Positions 1 to 8,105 of a stretch of 53,588 bases of DNA are shown here, piece after piece (within the stretch, counting starts at the first letter, position 1; each line of letters opens with the position of its first letter). A model generated the notes under the pieces. It searched no databases and was not told where the DNA came from. It was given only the letters and a program-made list of their open reading frames with translations. A program made the translations under genes and the position numbers. The stretch is from positions 1 through 53,588 of the forward strand of contig NZ_BBZJ01000039.1 in assembly GCF_001417775.1 (NCBI RefSeq), in the 5' to 3' direction. The DNA is from Streptomyces sp. TP-A0356 (GTDB lineage Bacteria > Actinomycetota > Actinomycetes > Streptomycetales > Streptomycetaceae).

Positions 1-513
1 TTGGTCGTCGAGGGTACGGAGCGTGTTGATGCGCTGCTCGATCGTCGAGACCATTGTGTCCGTGACCTGATCCCCGTTGAGGGCTGAGGCGAAGGCGGAG
101 GGCGCGGCCACCCAGCTCGCCGCGAGGCCTGTCAGGGCGGCGCCGGTGATGGTGAGAAAGCCCCGGCGATCCATGCGGCCACTCCCCACGAGTTCGGACA
201 ACGCCTCAACGGTACCGGCCTCGGTCCACGGGGCGGTGAGCCCCGTCACCTCCCAGACCGGAAGCCACCGGGGCCATCCTTCCTCACGCACCTGTTCGTA
301 CGGGACGCGCAGTAAGTCGGCGAGCACGCGCTGGGCGTCCGTGTCCGGCTCCTGGCCCTGCTCCCACTTCCAAACAGTCGTCCGGTTGGTCGCGAGCGGA
401 ATTCCGAGCAACCGCCCGTGCGCCTGCATGAGTCGGGCGAACTCGGCCTTCCCCCAACCGTGCATCTGGCGGAGGAAGCTCAGCGGGTGGATTGCCAACT
501 GCTCAGCAGACAC
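1..513 (-). CDS. XRE-type HTH transcriptional regulator (partial, runs off left edge)
   Basis: The visible 171 residues are the N-terminal part of a DNA-binding regulator. Residues about 10-75 form an XRE-like helix-turn-helix with the recognition segment TNRTTVWKWEQGQ (42-54), typical of Streptomyces regulators. At about 114-142 there is an internal Tat-like or hydrophobic stretch starting DRRGFLTITG, often seen between the HTH and a C-terminal TPR region in this family; the TPR part would lie outside the window. The GTG start at 513 is chosen because GGGAG lies seven bases upstream. The gene is divergent from the ATP-binding protein at 768, and such pairs are common regulatory units in streptomycetes. 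No upstream ATG fits this frame. The family assignment is firm; the target genes are unknown. Confidence 0.75.
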   Translation of the reverse strand, partial: MSAEQLAIHPLSFLRQMHGWGKAEFARLMQAHGRLLGIPLATNRTTVWKWEQGQEPDTDAQRVLADLLRVPYEQVREEGWPRWLPVWEVTGLTAPWTEAGTVEALSELVGSGRMDRRGFLTITGAALTGLAASWVAAPSAFASALNGDQVTDTMVSTIEQRINTLRTLDDQ

Positions 514-767
514 GTCATCACTCCCGTCATCCCCTCACGGCGTAGCGCGGAGGCTACTTCGCGTGGCCGCGTACGGGGGAGGGCGTCCCCATGAGGAACC
601 CCCTAGAAACGTTCCGCCCTGGGGGCTGGGGGCCGTTGACTGAGTATCAGCCGTCCACGGAGCACGCTCAGGGTGTTCGCTCTAAAACGGTCCTCAGATC
701 GGCGGCTCCGCCCCTGTTTCCCCCGTCGGGGACGGAGTCGCTCTCCAGCTCTTCGGAGGCGTCCGCC

Positions 768-1256
768 ATGCCCACGCTCGTCCATCGGTTCACCCTCGCG
801 GGTGCGGCTAGGGAAGTGTCCCTAGCCCGGTGCAAGGTCGTCGACACGGTGCGCACGTGGGGCGTGCCGATGGACGACGAGACGGCTGACGCCATCCGTC
901 TTGTCGCCTCCGAGCTGATCACCAACGCCGTGGTCCATGGGAAGGGACCCGTCACCGTCACGCTGTACCACCGGCCCGGTCGCCTGGTGATCGACGTCCT
1001 CGATGACAATCCCGCGGCTCCGAGAACGAGTTGTCTCCAGAACGATGACGAGAGTGGGCGCGGCCTGAGGCTGGTCGGACTTCTCGCTTCGCGGTGTGCC
1101 TGGGAACCCTCCGGCCGCGGAAAGCGCGTATGGGCGGAGATCGCGCTTCCCATGACGGCGCCCGCTATCCGAGCCGCCGTTCTGCGCAGGTTATTCGGGT
1201 TCCGGCCGAAGCGCGGCGTTGCCGAGCCCGAGTTGCTCACTGTGGCGGTTGCGTGA
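768..1256 (+). CDS. ATP-binding protein, anti-sigma-like HATPase_c_2 family
   Basis: This 162-residue protein is a small GHKL-fold ATPase of the kind abundant in Streptomyces and related to anti-sigma factor kinases (RsbW/SpoIIAB). Visible motifs are the N-box ASELITNAVVHG (47-58, with the metal-binding Asn53), the G1-like VIDVLDDNP (74-82) and a G2-like GRGLRLVG (97-104). It lacks a dimerisation/histidine phosphotransfer domain, so it is not a complete histidine kinase. The ATG at 768 is preferred over an in-frame ATG at 591 because GGAGG precedes it and homology begins there; the 59 extra codons look non-coding. Its stop overlaps the next start (TGATG). A role in sigma factor or regulator control is inferred from family and from the divergent HTH gene. 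Confidence 0.8.
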   Translation: MPTLVHRFTLAGAAREVSLARCKVVDTVRTWGVPMDDETADAIRLVASELITNAVVHGKGPVTVTLYHRPGRLVIDVLDDNPAAPRTSCLQNDDESGRGLRLVGLLASRCAWEPSGRGKRVWAEIALPMTAPAIRAAVLRRLFGFRPKRGVAEPELLTVAVA

Positions 1257-1594
1257 TGGGACGGCACGCCTTACGAGCGAATCCGCTTCCTGATGCCGAT
1301 GTGGTCTTCCGGCCCACCCGCCGCGACATCGACCCCAACACAAGGGAGCCCACTGCGTATGCGCTGTGGGATCGCCACGAATGGCTGGCGCGCGGCGAGT
1401 GCTGGCTGTGGTGCGGACGCGACGACGTCGAGGTGACGTGGATCGGGCCCGTCCGCTCGAGCGGAATGCACGCGGCCCTCTACGCCTGCCGCGCGTGTCT
1501 GTACGAACTGGACCAGCGCGTTCTGGAGACCAACATGCGCCGGGACGTGGGCGTCCTGTCGATGGAGCGCGGACCTGCCCGGTCTTCGGTGTAG
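1256..1594 (+). CDS. hypothetical protein, one-base overlap with the ATPase gene
   Basis: This encodes 112 residues of unknown function. The ATG shares its A with the stop codon of the preceding ATP-binding protein gene (TGATG), so the two are probably translationally coupled. The sequence has four cysteines, in a WLWCG segment and a later YACRACLYEL segment, which could bind a metal or form disulphides; the spacing does not match a zinc finger I know. No signal peptide or membrane segment is visible. A GTG codon immediately upstream is an alternative start. The coding call rests on third-position G/C bias and the operon-like overlap. Confidence 0.6.
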   Translation: MGRHALRANPLPDADVVFRPTRRDIDPNTREPTAYALWDRHEWLARGECWLWCGRDDVEVTWIGPVRSSGMHAALYACRACLYELDQRVLETNMRRDVGVLSMERGPARSSV

Positions 1595-1676
1595 GACCGT
1601 GTGGCTCGTCGCGCCCCCCAATGACCGCCGCTCCACGGCACCCCACTTCTCCCACTGCCGTGGGGCAGTCACTGAC

Positions 1677-1700
1677 CTCCCGCCGGAGCCCTGGCGGGAG
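1677..1700 (+). promoter_or_regulatory. hairpin upstream of the small-peptide gene
   Basis: CTCCCGCC (1677-1684) and GGCGGGAG (1693-1700) form a perfect 8-bp stem with an 8-base loop. It ends 11 bases before the AAGGAG ribosome binding site of the peptide gene. There is no T-run, so it is more likely an mRNA leader structure than an intrinsic terminator, but it could also end transcription of the preceding gene. Confidence 0.35.
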
Positions 1701-1723
1701 AACCGAAGAGGAAGGAGCACGAG

Positions 1724-1891
1724 GTGGCAGAGCACACGGCACCGCCTCCGGCCCAAAGTGGCCTCTTGGTGGCGGTGGAAGAGCTGACCGCCGTCCACGA
1801 CCGGTACGACAGCCTCCGGTCGGACAACGCCGGGAGTTCCGGCGACGCGCCGTGGCCGGGTGGCGACGGCAACCTGCACGACAGCGAGTAG
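1724..1891 (+). CDS. 55-residue peptide, possible RiPP precursor
   Basis: A short open frame starts at GTG 1724 with a near-ideal ribosome binding site (AAGGAG at 1712-1717, six bases upstream) and ends at TAG 1889-1891. The peptide begins VAEHTAPPPA. It has a hydrophobic leader-like segment (LLVAVEEL, about 14-21) followed by an HDRYDSLRSDN segment and a Gly/Asp/Ser-rich tail containing APWPGGDGN. It has no Cys, so it is not a lanthipeptide or thiopeptide precursor. It sits 86 bases upstream of a cupin/JmjC-type oxygenase followed by an aldo/keto reductase, so a precursor role is plausible but unproven. It could also be an ordinary small protein. Confidence 0.5.
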   Translation: MAEHTAPPPAQSGLLVAVEELTAVHDRYDSLRSDNAGSSGDAPWPGGDGNLHDSE

Positions 1892-1977
1892 GCGCCAAGC
1901 GGTGGGGGCCGGCGCGGTCGGCCGTGCCGACCCCACCGTGTCCGGATCACGTGGTCGCACCCATGGAGGACGCAGCG

Positions 1978-3174
1978 ATGGAACATCGGTTGATCAGCGC
2001 CATCGAGACAGCGCTCGGATGGAGTGGAGGGGAGGAGCTGGGCAAGGGATTCGTACGCGGGAGCATGGAGGACCCCGCACTCGTCTCCCGCATCATGACT
2101 GCGAACCGCCTGCTCGACATCGCGATGCGCCGGAGCCTGAACCGCCCGCAGTTCCGATGCTTCCAGAAGGGCGAGGAGGTCCACCCGGCCATCTACTACA
2201 CCGACAGCGTCAGCCCCCGAGGTCAGAGCATCCCCATGGTCAACATGCGCAGCCTGGGCAAGCTCCTGCAGGAAGGCGCAACGGTGATCATGGACCAGGC
2301 CAACGTCTTCGATCCGACGATGGAGGTCGCCTGCCGGGCCCTGCAGTGGTGGTCCCGCGAGCGAGTCCAGGTCAACGCGTACCTGACGACCAACGATGCC
2401 GCCGGCTTCCCCCTGCACTGGGATGACCACGACGTCGTGATCGTCCAACTCGCCGGTGAGAAGGAGTGGGAGGTCCGCGCTGCCTCCCGAAAGGTCCCGA
2501 TGTACCGGGACTCCGACCCCAACAACACCCCGAGCGACAAGATCATCTGGTCGGGCGTCATGCGGGCCGGTGACGTCATGCACATCCCTCGAGGCCACTG
2601 GCATCAGGCGACACGGACTGGCAGCGGTTCCGGCAAGAGCCTTCATGTCACCTTCGGCATCACCAAGCGCACGGGAGCGAGCTGGCTCGCCTGGCTTGCC
2701 GACTGGTGCCGCGAGCGCGAGATCTTCCGCCACGATCTCGACCGCTGGCACGACACCGGCGGCGAAGCCCTGACCACGGCTGCCGCCCAGCTGGTCGGCG
2801 AACGCTCCCCGGCCGACTTCCTGGCCGCCTACGAGCAGGAGACGACGCTGCCTCGGCATGTGCCGTTCCTCGACATCCTCGGACCGCTCGACGCCGTGGC
2901 GTGCACCACCCACTTCCCTCCCCGGATCCAGGGGAACGGGGAGAGCGTCGACGTCGTGGCCTCGGGGAAAAAGCTCACCCTCGCGGCCAAGGCCCTTCCC
3001 GCACTGCGTCTGCTGCTGAGCGGCAGGCCCGTCCCGCTGGAGCGGGCCGCAGCCGTCGTCGGGACTGAAGTGACGGAGCTTGCCGAGATCCTGGTGAAGG
3101 AGGAACTGTGCGCGGTACTGACCCCCGAGTTGTCCTCGGGCTACACCGGTCTCGTCACGAACGCCGTCTCCTGA
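1978..3174 (+). CDS. cupin-like (JmjC/Cupin_4) Fe(II)/2-oxoglutarate oxygenase
   Basis: This 398-residue protein resembles the cupin_4/JmjC-type ribosomal oxygenase family (RoxA, MINA/NO66), whose members hydroxylate protein side chains using Fe(II) and 2-oxoglutarate. The metal triad is visible: HWD (His147, Asp149) on the strand LHWDDHDVVIVQLAGEKEW-like, and the distal His209 in HIPRGHWHQA. The C-terminal about 150 residues match the winged-helix-like tail of this family. The ATG at 1978 follows GGAGGA with seven bases of spacing; an in-frame ATG at 1963 lacks one. It overlaps the downstream reductase by 67 bases. The substrate is unknown. Context suggests the small peptide encoded just upstream, by analogy with oxygenases in RiPP clusters. 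Confidence 0.8.
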   Translation: MEHRLISAIETALGWSGGEELGKGFVRGSMEDPALVSRIMTANRLLDIAMRRSLNRPQFRCFQKGEEVHPAIYYTDSVSPRGQSIPMVNMRSLGKLLQEGATVIMDQANVFDPTMEVACRALQWWSRERVQVNAYLTTNDAAGFPLHWDDHDVVIVQLAGEKEWEVRAASRKVPMYRDSDPNNTPSDKIIWSGVMRAGDVMHIPRGHWHQATRTGSGSGKSLHVTFGITKRTGASWLAWLADWCREREIFRHDLDRWHDTGGEALTTAAAQLVGERSPADFLAAYEQETTLPRHVPFLDILGPLDAVACTTHFPPRIQGNGESVDVVASGKKLTLAAKALPALRLLLSGRPVPLERAAAVVGTEVTELAEILVKEELCAVLTPELSSGYTGLVTNAVS

Positions 3175-3965
3175 TCGGGGCATTGGACCTTGGTGTCACC
3201 GCACTCGACACCAGCAGCAACTACTTCGATTTCCGCTCGCACCAGATGCTGGCGCGGACAGCCGGTGACCTGCTGCCGAAGTTCACGCTCTCCACCAAGG
3301 TCGGCTATTTCCCGGGGCCGGACGGGGCGGAGCACTCCCTGGATCCCATACGGCTGCACTCGGCAGTGGAACAGGCGGCCAAGGACCTCGGACGTGAGCC
3401 GGACCTGGTGTTCCTGCACAACCCGGAACATTCACTCCGCGAAGCCGCCCCTCACCACCACGACCTGCTCGCACAGGCGTGCACCGCCCTCGACGCCGCC
3501 GCAGCGAAGGGACTGTGCGCCGCCTGGGGCGTCGCATCCTGGGACCCGGCACCGCTGCTGCACCTGATCGACACGACCGCGCCGAGGCCAGCGGCCCTCA
3601 TGGTCCGCGCCGGCTTGCTTGTCGGAGCCAGAACGCTAGATGCCGCAGATGCGCTTATCAACGCGTGGTGCCCGGGCGTCGGCACGGTGTGGGGGATGAC
3701 TCCCTTCGGAGGCAGTACCAGCGCACCGGTGTGGGACAGGATCGACCCACGCGTCTTCCTCCGGAACAACAGCCGACTCTCCCGCGTGCAAGCGGCGTTC
3801 AGAACCGCCTATCACCTCCCGCAGGTCGACTCGGTCGCCGTGGGCACCGATGAACCCGCCCACCTGAGTGAACTCGTCGGCGCCCTGGCGGGCGAGGTCG
3901 AGATGCGGACCGTTCAGGAGTACCGGAATCTCCTTCGAGCCCGCTCGCGCGGTCAGCCCGACTGA
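3108..3965 (+). CDS. aldo/keto reductase family protein
   Basis: This 285-residue protein has an aldo/keto reductase TIM-barrel layout. The expected tetrad is visible as Asp34 and Tyr39 (LDTSSNYFDF), Lys64 (LSTKVG) and His104 (FLHNPEH). The family reduces carbonyls with NADPH; some members act in natural-product pathways. The GTG at 3108 lies inside the end of the oxygenase gene, with AAGGAGG four bases upstream. The 67-base overlap implies translational coupling and a joint pathway. The protein is slightly short for the family (about 300-330), with a compact N-terminus lacking the usual first beta hairpin. Its 3' end overlaps the convergent phosphotransferase gene by 13 bases. Confidence 0.8.
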   Translation: MRGTDPRVVLGLHRSRHERRLLIGALDLGVTALDTSSNYFDFRSHQMLARTAGDLLPKFTLSTKVGYFPGPDGAEHSLDPIRLHSAVEQAAKDLGREPDLVFLHNPEHSLREAAPHHHDLLAQACTALDAAAAKGLCAAWGVASWDPAPLLHLIDTTAPRPAALMVRAGLLVGARTLDAADALINAWCPGVGTVWGMTPFGGSTSAPVWDRIDPRVFLRNNSRLSRVQAAFRTAYHLPQVDSVAVGTDEPAHLSELVGALAGEVEMRTVQEYRNLLRARSRGQPD

Positions 3966-4810
3966 AGCTCCTCGATGACCTGCTCGGCCATGCGCCGAGC
4001 AGGTTCCAGCCGAGGGTCCTCCGGGTGCGCATGAGGCCCGAGGATCTTCGAACAGACGAACAACGTCATCAACTTGCCGTCCCGACTCTCGAAATCGGAG
4101 CGGCGCTCGAGCCGAACGCGATCGGCCAGAGCCGGGACAGCAAGGGAACTCGCCCACAGAGAGGCGGAATCCATCCCCCGCGGCGCGTTGCCCCAGTCCT
4201 CCCAGTCGAAGAGGCTGAACGTCGGAGCGGTCACGTTGGCCCAGTTCAGATCCGCATGGGCCGGCACCCACCGCTCCACAGTTGTGTCGAAGCCGCCGGC
4301 AAAGACACTGCGGATGGACTCGGTGACGAGGGCCTGGGTGACGGTGACGGTGTCCGGTGTGGCAACCCGCGTCGTGCTCTGAGCCGCCAGCGCGTCCAAC
4401 GAGGCGTTCAGCGCTCCCCACCACTCATTCGGCAGTTCCGGGGCCTCGCTCAACACGGCGGTACCGACAGGAGCGCCCGGCAGCAGCTCCGTCTCGTCAG
4501 CCCGCCACATCACTGGCGCATTCGTGTCCCGCCAGACCACACATCCCCACCATGCGGGCTGGGCGACCCCTTCCAGACGCGCGGCACATTCGGCGCCGTT
4601 CCACCCCTGGTCCGTGATCTTGTCGAGCAAGCGTCGCTCGATCCGGACCCAGGTATCGCGGTCCGTCTGGGCCCCCACAGACCGACGCTTGCGGATCACC
4701 GTGTCCGATAGCAAGCGCACCCGGAGAGACCGCTCGATGTGATCAAGAACCTCATCAACCGGCTGCACCCGTAGATCAACAGTCCGACCCGTGGAGACCG
4801 AGAGCGTCAT
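3953..4810 (-). CDS. APH-like phosphotransferase (aminoglycoside/choline kinase fold)
   Basis: This 285-residue protein is convergent with the aldo/keto reductase. It carries the Brenner catalytic motif HADLNWANV (His185-Asp187 with Asn192) and the metal-binding FDWEDW (Asp202) of the APH family. The glycine-rich N-lobe is not obvious. Family members phosphorylate hydroxyl groups of aminoglycosides, macrolides, small metabolites or RiPP residues. The ATG at 4810 is chosen because the family-like sequence begins there; the frame stays open much further upstream but that part looks non-coding. Given the neighbours, a role in resistance or in modifying the local product is possible. The substrate cannot be inferred from sequence. 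Confidence 0.7.
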   Translation of the reverse strand: MTLSVSTGRTVDLRVQPVDEVLDHIERSLRVRLLSDTVIRKRRSVGAQTDRDTWVRIERRLLDKITDQGWNGAECAARLEGVAQPAWWGCVVWRDTNAPVMWRADETELLPGAPVGTAVLSEAPELPNEWWGALNASLDALAAQSTTRVATPDTVTVTQALVTESIRSVFAGGFDTTVERWVPAHADLNWANVTAPTFSLFDWEDWGNAPRGMDSASLWASSLAVPALADRVRLERRSDFESRDGKLMTLFVCSKILGPHAHPEDPRLEPARRMAEQVIEELQSG

Positions 4811-4990
4811 ACACGCGACCGTAGCAGTGCGGCGGGTGGGAGGTACTCCGTTGCGACGGGCACGTGGCTCATCAGCGCCAGCGGGGAGGGGCACGATCCG
4901 CCCTTGCGGCCCTGATGCTGGCCGTACGGCTACACCCGCTGCACGCCGAGGCGGGGGACTTGTTGCGCCTCTTCGCTGACCGCCAGCGGC
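4811..4990 (+). other. short gene-remnant stretch of unknown origin
   Basis: Between the phosphotransferase gene and the decayed lipoprotein fragment, about 4893-4992 on the plus strand reads as high-G/C3 codons (ALMLAVRLHPL, then HAEAGDLLRLFADRQ) with no start or stop of its own. It looks like an unrecognised gene fragment abutting the pseudogene boundary. Nothing else is seen here. Confidence 0.25.
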
Positions 4991-5190
4991 TCCGGCGGTT
5001 GGATGCATCGACGAGGATGCCATCGGCCCCGGTGTAGTGGCCGGCATACGTCTTGAGCATGCCGTCGCTCTGGGTGGCATACAGGACGGCCTGGAGGCGC
5101 CCCGAATGCGCTGATGGCGCCCAGGGCGGACGCCTTGGGTGGTGTCGAAGCCGGCCACCCACCGGTCGTGCCGGTCGTCCCGTGGTGTTC
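4991..5190 (-). pseudogene. decayed copy of the NTF2-like lipoprotein gene at 11531-12049
   Basis: The minus strand encodes, in shifting frames, pieces that match the C-terminus of the intact lipoprotein: DRWVAGFDTTQ versus DRWVAGFATTQ, LGAISAFGA versus LGTISAFGA, and AVLYATQSDGMLKTYAGHY versus AVLYATQTDGTLKTYAGDY. At least two frame changes separate the pieces, and the N-terminus (signal peptide, lipobox, Pro/Thr linker) is absent. The final residues differ from the intact copy. This is therefore a 5'-truncated, frameshifted paralogue. Confidence 0.75.
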
Positions 5191-5288
5191 GAGCCGTTCG
5201 GAGTGGACCGCGGGGCGACGAGCCGTAGACTTCGGCACGAAAGCGCCGACGACGTCTGGCCGTTGCGCGCCCGCGGGGAGGAGATCGC

Positions 5289-7058
5289 ATGCAGGATTCT
5301 TCGGACTCGACGGAGATCGCCGAGCCTGAGGAGAACGGCCGGAGCAATACCGCCGACTCACCTGCTGCGGACGATCCGACACCCGACTCGGACATCGGCT
5401 CAACGGCGGCATCGACGGTCCTGGCGGAGGTGCTCCCAGGGGTTGCTGTCGTCTTCGGCGAGGTCCCGGCGGAACTCAAGCCCGATCTGCTCGACTTTGG
5501 GCTCGTGCCGGCCGCCGACCGCAAGCGCATCTCCAGCGTCCTGGCCTCGATCGGAAACACAGCGACCGTGGCCGGCAACTTCGGACACGCATTCGCCAGC
5601 GTGCAGGGGCTCTACAGGATCAGCGACGCGACACAGGCTCTCCTGAGGGCCGGCGCAGCGCTCGCCGTCAAGGATGGCGCGAACCTCGGAACGGTGATCT
5701 CCTCCAGCCGCTTCGTCGCTCAGGCCCGCTTCATTCCCGTGACTGCGGTGAGCGCGGCGCAGACCGCGGCTGCGATCGGGCCGGCGCTGGCCATGGTCGG
5801 CCTTCAGATGCAGTTGAGTGAGGTCACGGGCCTTGTCAGGACCAACATCGCGCTGACAGGCCAGGTACTCACAACCCTGCGCAACGAGCAGTGGGCCGAA
5901 CTGACGGGGCTCGTCGCCACCGTCGATCGCGCAGTCGACCACGCGCGAGAGGTCGGATCGGTCCCCACCACCTTGTGGCACAAGGTCGCGGATAAAGAGG
6001 CGGACCTGGGCAAGCAGCTGGAGCTGTACCGACTCAACGTCCGCGACCACATCGGGCAGATCCATGAGCTCGACCTGCATAGCCGCCGCGAGTACCTCCA
6101 GACGAACGCCGCGGCGATCTTCTTCGACACCAACGCCCTGCTGTCTTCCCTCAAGGCATGGACCGGATACCAAGCGCTCCACGCCGCGCGGGCAAGAGCT
6201 GCGGGACCCGACGACGCAGGCGAGGCGCGGCTCGTCGACATCATCGCGCGCGACACTCGCGAAGAGCTCGACTCCGCACTCGCCGAGACGACGAGCCTCG
6301 TCGACTCGCTGACGCGGGAGCTACGCATCATCGCCGAACTCCCCGGACGCGACACACTGCCACTGCTGAGCAAGCGGAGGGACTCGGACGCAGCCCGCCA
6401 CATCTCCGCCCGTCTTCTGGAGGCGATCGAGCCTCTCGCCGACGCTCTCCATCCGCCGGCCCCGGCACTCAAGGCTCCGGACGTCGTCTGCGCACCCAAA
6501 TCGTTGGCCCTCGAGCCGTACCTGCGCATCCTGCGATGGAACCTTGAGGACGGCGAGACCCTACGTGTCCTCGGCTTCCCCGACCAGCTCGATGCCCCCG
6601 ATCCCCTTTCTGCGATCCTCGGCGGAGCGAAGGATATGTGGGCGGCAGCGATGGACAAAACCCCGGCAAAGACACTGATCGCCGTCACGGATCGCCGCAT
6701 CATCACGGCCCAGACGAACGCCTTCCTTGAGCAAGGCGAGATCCGTCAAGTCATCCCGATCGACCAGGTGCGATACGTCCGAGCAGCAACCACACAGGAC
6801 AAAAACGCGCGCTCGGCGATCGACCTCATCACACGCGACGAGAACATCCGGTGGCACTTCCACACGGACATCGACACCACTCAAGTAGACGCGCTCGCCG
6901 CCGTGCTTGCCGAGTCGATGACGATCCCGGACAGTGAACGCGATGCGCTGCAACGGCGGCGCTACACCCCTATCGAGGCGGGCAAGAAGGACGAGAGCAC
7001 GGGCGCGAGGTCTACGGAATCGACTGGATCCGAGGCCACGACCTGCGCTGCCGAGTAG
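5289..7058 (+). CDS. large protein with C-terminal PH-like domain, function unknown
   Basis: This 589-residue protein starts with a Ser/Asp/Glu-rich disordered segment (1-45). An Ala-rich helical region follows (about 100-190), including a semi-hydrophobic AAAIGPALAMVGLQMQL stretch that could contact a membrane or pack as coiled coil. A long helical middle (190-370) rich in Glu, Arg and Leu comes next. The C-terminal about 110 residues look like a small bacterial PH-like domain (TLIAVTDRRIIT near 457-468). The ATG at 5289 follows GGGGAGGAG. I do not recognise the family. The helical-plus-PH layout resembles several streptomycete proteins of unknown role. A strong hairpin follows about 100 bases after its stop, so it is probably monocistronic. 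Confidence 0.6.
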   Translation: MQDSSDSTEIAEPEENGRSNTADSPAADDPTPDSDIGSTAASTVLAEVLPGVAVVFGEVPAELKPDLLDFGLVPAADRKRISSVLASIGNTATVAGNFGHAFASVQGLYRISDATQALLRAGAALAVKDGANLGTVISSSRFVAQARFIPVTAVSAAQTAAAIGPALAMVGLQMQLSEVTGLVRTNIALTGQVLTTLRNEQWAELTGLVATVDRAVDHAREVGSVPTTLWHKVADKEADLGKQLELYRLNVRDHIGQIHELDLHSRREYLQTNAAAIFFDTNALLSSLKAWTGYQALHAARARAAGPDDAGEARLVDIIARDTREELDSALAETTSLVDSLTRELRIIAELPGRDTLPLLSKRRDSDAARHISARLLEAIEPLADALHPPAPALKAPDVVCAPKSLALEPYLRILRWNLEDGETLRVLGFPDQLDAPDPLSAILGGAKDMWAAAMDKTPAKTLIAVTDRRIITAQTNAFLEQGEIRQVIPIDQVRYVRAATTQDKNARSAIDLITRDENIRWHFHTDIDTTQVDALAAVLAESMTIPDSERDALQRRRYTPIEAGKKDESTGARSTESTGSEATTCAAE

Positions 7059-7155
7059 GCCTCGAGCCACTTGACGAGGGGCCACCCCGACCGCACGTAC
7101 CGAGCCCGGTCACGTACGGCGGTCGGCATGGGTGCCAGAGGCAGGCACGTTCAAG

Positions 7156-7201
7156 GGAGCGAGTGAGCAGCTTTCGCGCGTGATCGATGCTCACTCGCTC
7201 C
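7156..7201 (+). terminator. 14-bp perfect hairpin, likely terminator
   Basis: GGAGCGAGTGAGCA (7156-7169) pairs perfectly with TGCTCACTCGCTCC (7188-7201) across an 18-base loop. It lies 98 bases after the stop of the PH-like-domain gene. There is no T-tract, as is common for actinobacterial terminators. Confidence 0.55.
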
Positions 7202-7934
7202 TCATGGGCCTAGGTGCGCGGCCCACCGGCGCAGACATCGACGCCACCTCGCGGATCACGTGCACCCGGCTCTGGCAAGCCCCGAAACGCCCGCTCATCG
7301 GCACATGAGTGCGTGGTCCGCCGAACTCGGCAGACCGGCCATGGTACGGCCTCGGCCGTGCAGCCGTCCGGGTACCAGGGCGCGCGGCAGCGGCAGCACG
7401 TCTGCCGCACTGGCCGTACTTCTATGCCCGGGCTGGCGGGATAGACCTGAGCGGCCAGTCATAGCGAGACATCGATCCCCGCGCGCGTTCAATCGCAGGG
7501 GAAATGCGGGCGGCGTCCCTGCCGCCGCGGATTGCACGGCATGCCGTGCGAAGTCCACGCCATCCGCTCCCACTCTGGAAACCTCCGTCATGAGGGCGGC
7601 CTTCGGGACCTCGGGGTCGATCCGGGCCCCGGCCGCATCAACTGCGTTGAGCTCCCCGACCTTTGGCGGCTCAAGCGTAAGTCTGGCCTGAGACAGGTCG
7701 GTATTCCCAGAAATCGTGTGCACGCGGGGAGGGTTGGTGCTGATGGTGCCCGCATGGATGCGATCGAGGCCGTACGCGCCGTCGTAGATGCGCATCACCC
7801 CGACGCGCGAGCCAGCAGGCCAGCGGCCCAGTAGCGGCTGCTGATGCTTGCAGTAAGCAAGGAACTGCACGTCACGACGTTGATCACAACTTCCTTTCAC
7901 GCGTTGTTGAACATAGAATCACGCCGCTACTTGT
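7202..7934. other. about 730 bases without a confident gene
   Basis: No frame shows a convincing start, ribosome binding site and codon bias together. The minus strand is open across 7295-7900, with its most gene-like part at about 7480-7690 (for example PPKVGELNAVDAAGARI), but it has no ribosome binding site, mixed third positions and no family I recognise. It may be a decayed gene. The last 40 bases are AT-richer, and TAGAAT at 7914-7919 could be a -10 element for the downstream leader. Confidence 0.4.
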
Positions 7935-7939
7935 GGGGA

Positions 7940-8105
7940 GGAACTGTGAAGGTTGCCCAGCAGGGCTGGGAGACCTGACAGGAAGCTGCGTCCCGCGGCC
8001 ACATGACGATGGCTACCGCGGGAGGTGGTCTGTGCCGCACGGTGTGTACCGCTCTGGCCCGCACGGCCGGAGAACAATCCGTCTAGGGCCGATTGAGGAG
8101 ACGTC
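7940..8105 (+). promoter_or_regulatory. candidate structured 5' leader RNA of the 8106 gene
   Basis: Four hairpins follow one another: AGGT-(CCCAGC/GCTGGG)-ACCT at 7950-7975; TCCCGCGG with CCGCGGGA around an inner CCA/TGG pair at 7990-8022; CGGT/ACCG at about 8040-8051; and TCTGGCC/GGCCGGA at 8053-8071. CGTCT (about 8080) can then pair with AGACG (about 8099-8103), which would partly mask the GAGGAG ribosome binding site. CAATC/GATTG offers a competing pairing. A tiny frame VKVAQQGWET also sits here behind GGGAGGAACT, so translation of a leader peptide is possible. It does not match the riboswitch consensuses I know. Confidence 0.4.

Noticed and set aside
1724..1891. Lanthipeptide, thiopeptide or graspetide assignment for the small peptide
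   Set aside because: It has no Cys, and no LanM/LanB, YcaO or ATP-grasp gene is nearby.
3953..5578. Upstream extension of the APH-like gene
   Set aside because: The extra sequence overlaps the lipoprotein pseudogene and the start of the 5289 gene and lacks coding character; ATG 4810 is used.
7295..7900. Minus-strand frame of 201 codons
   Set aside because: It has no ribosome binding site, mixed wobble bases and no recognisable family; at best a decayed gene.
7940..8105. Cobalamin, TPP, ydaO or RNase P RNA identity for the structured leader
   Set aside because: The conserved cores of those RNAs as I know them are not present.
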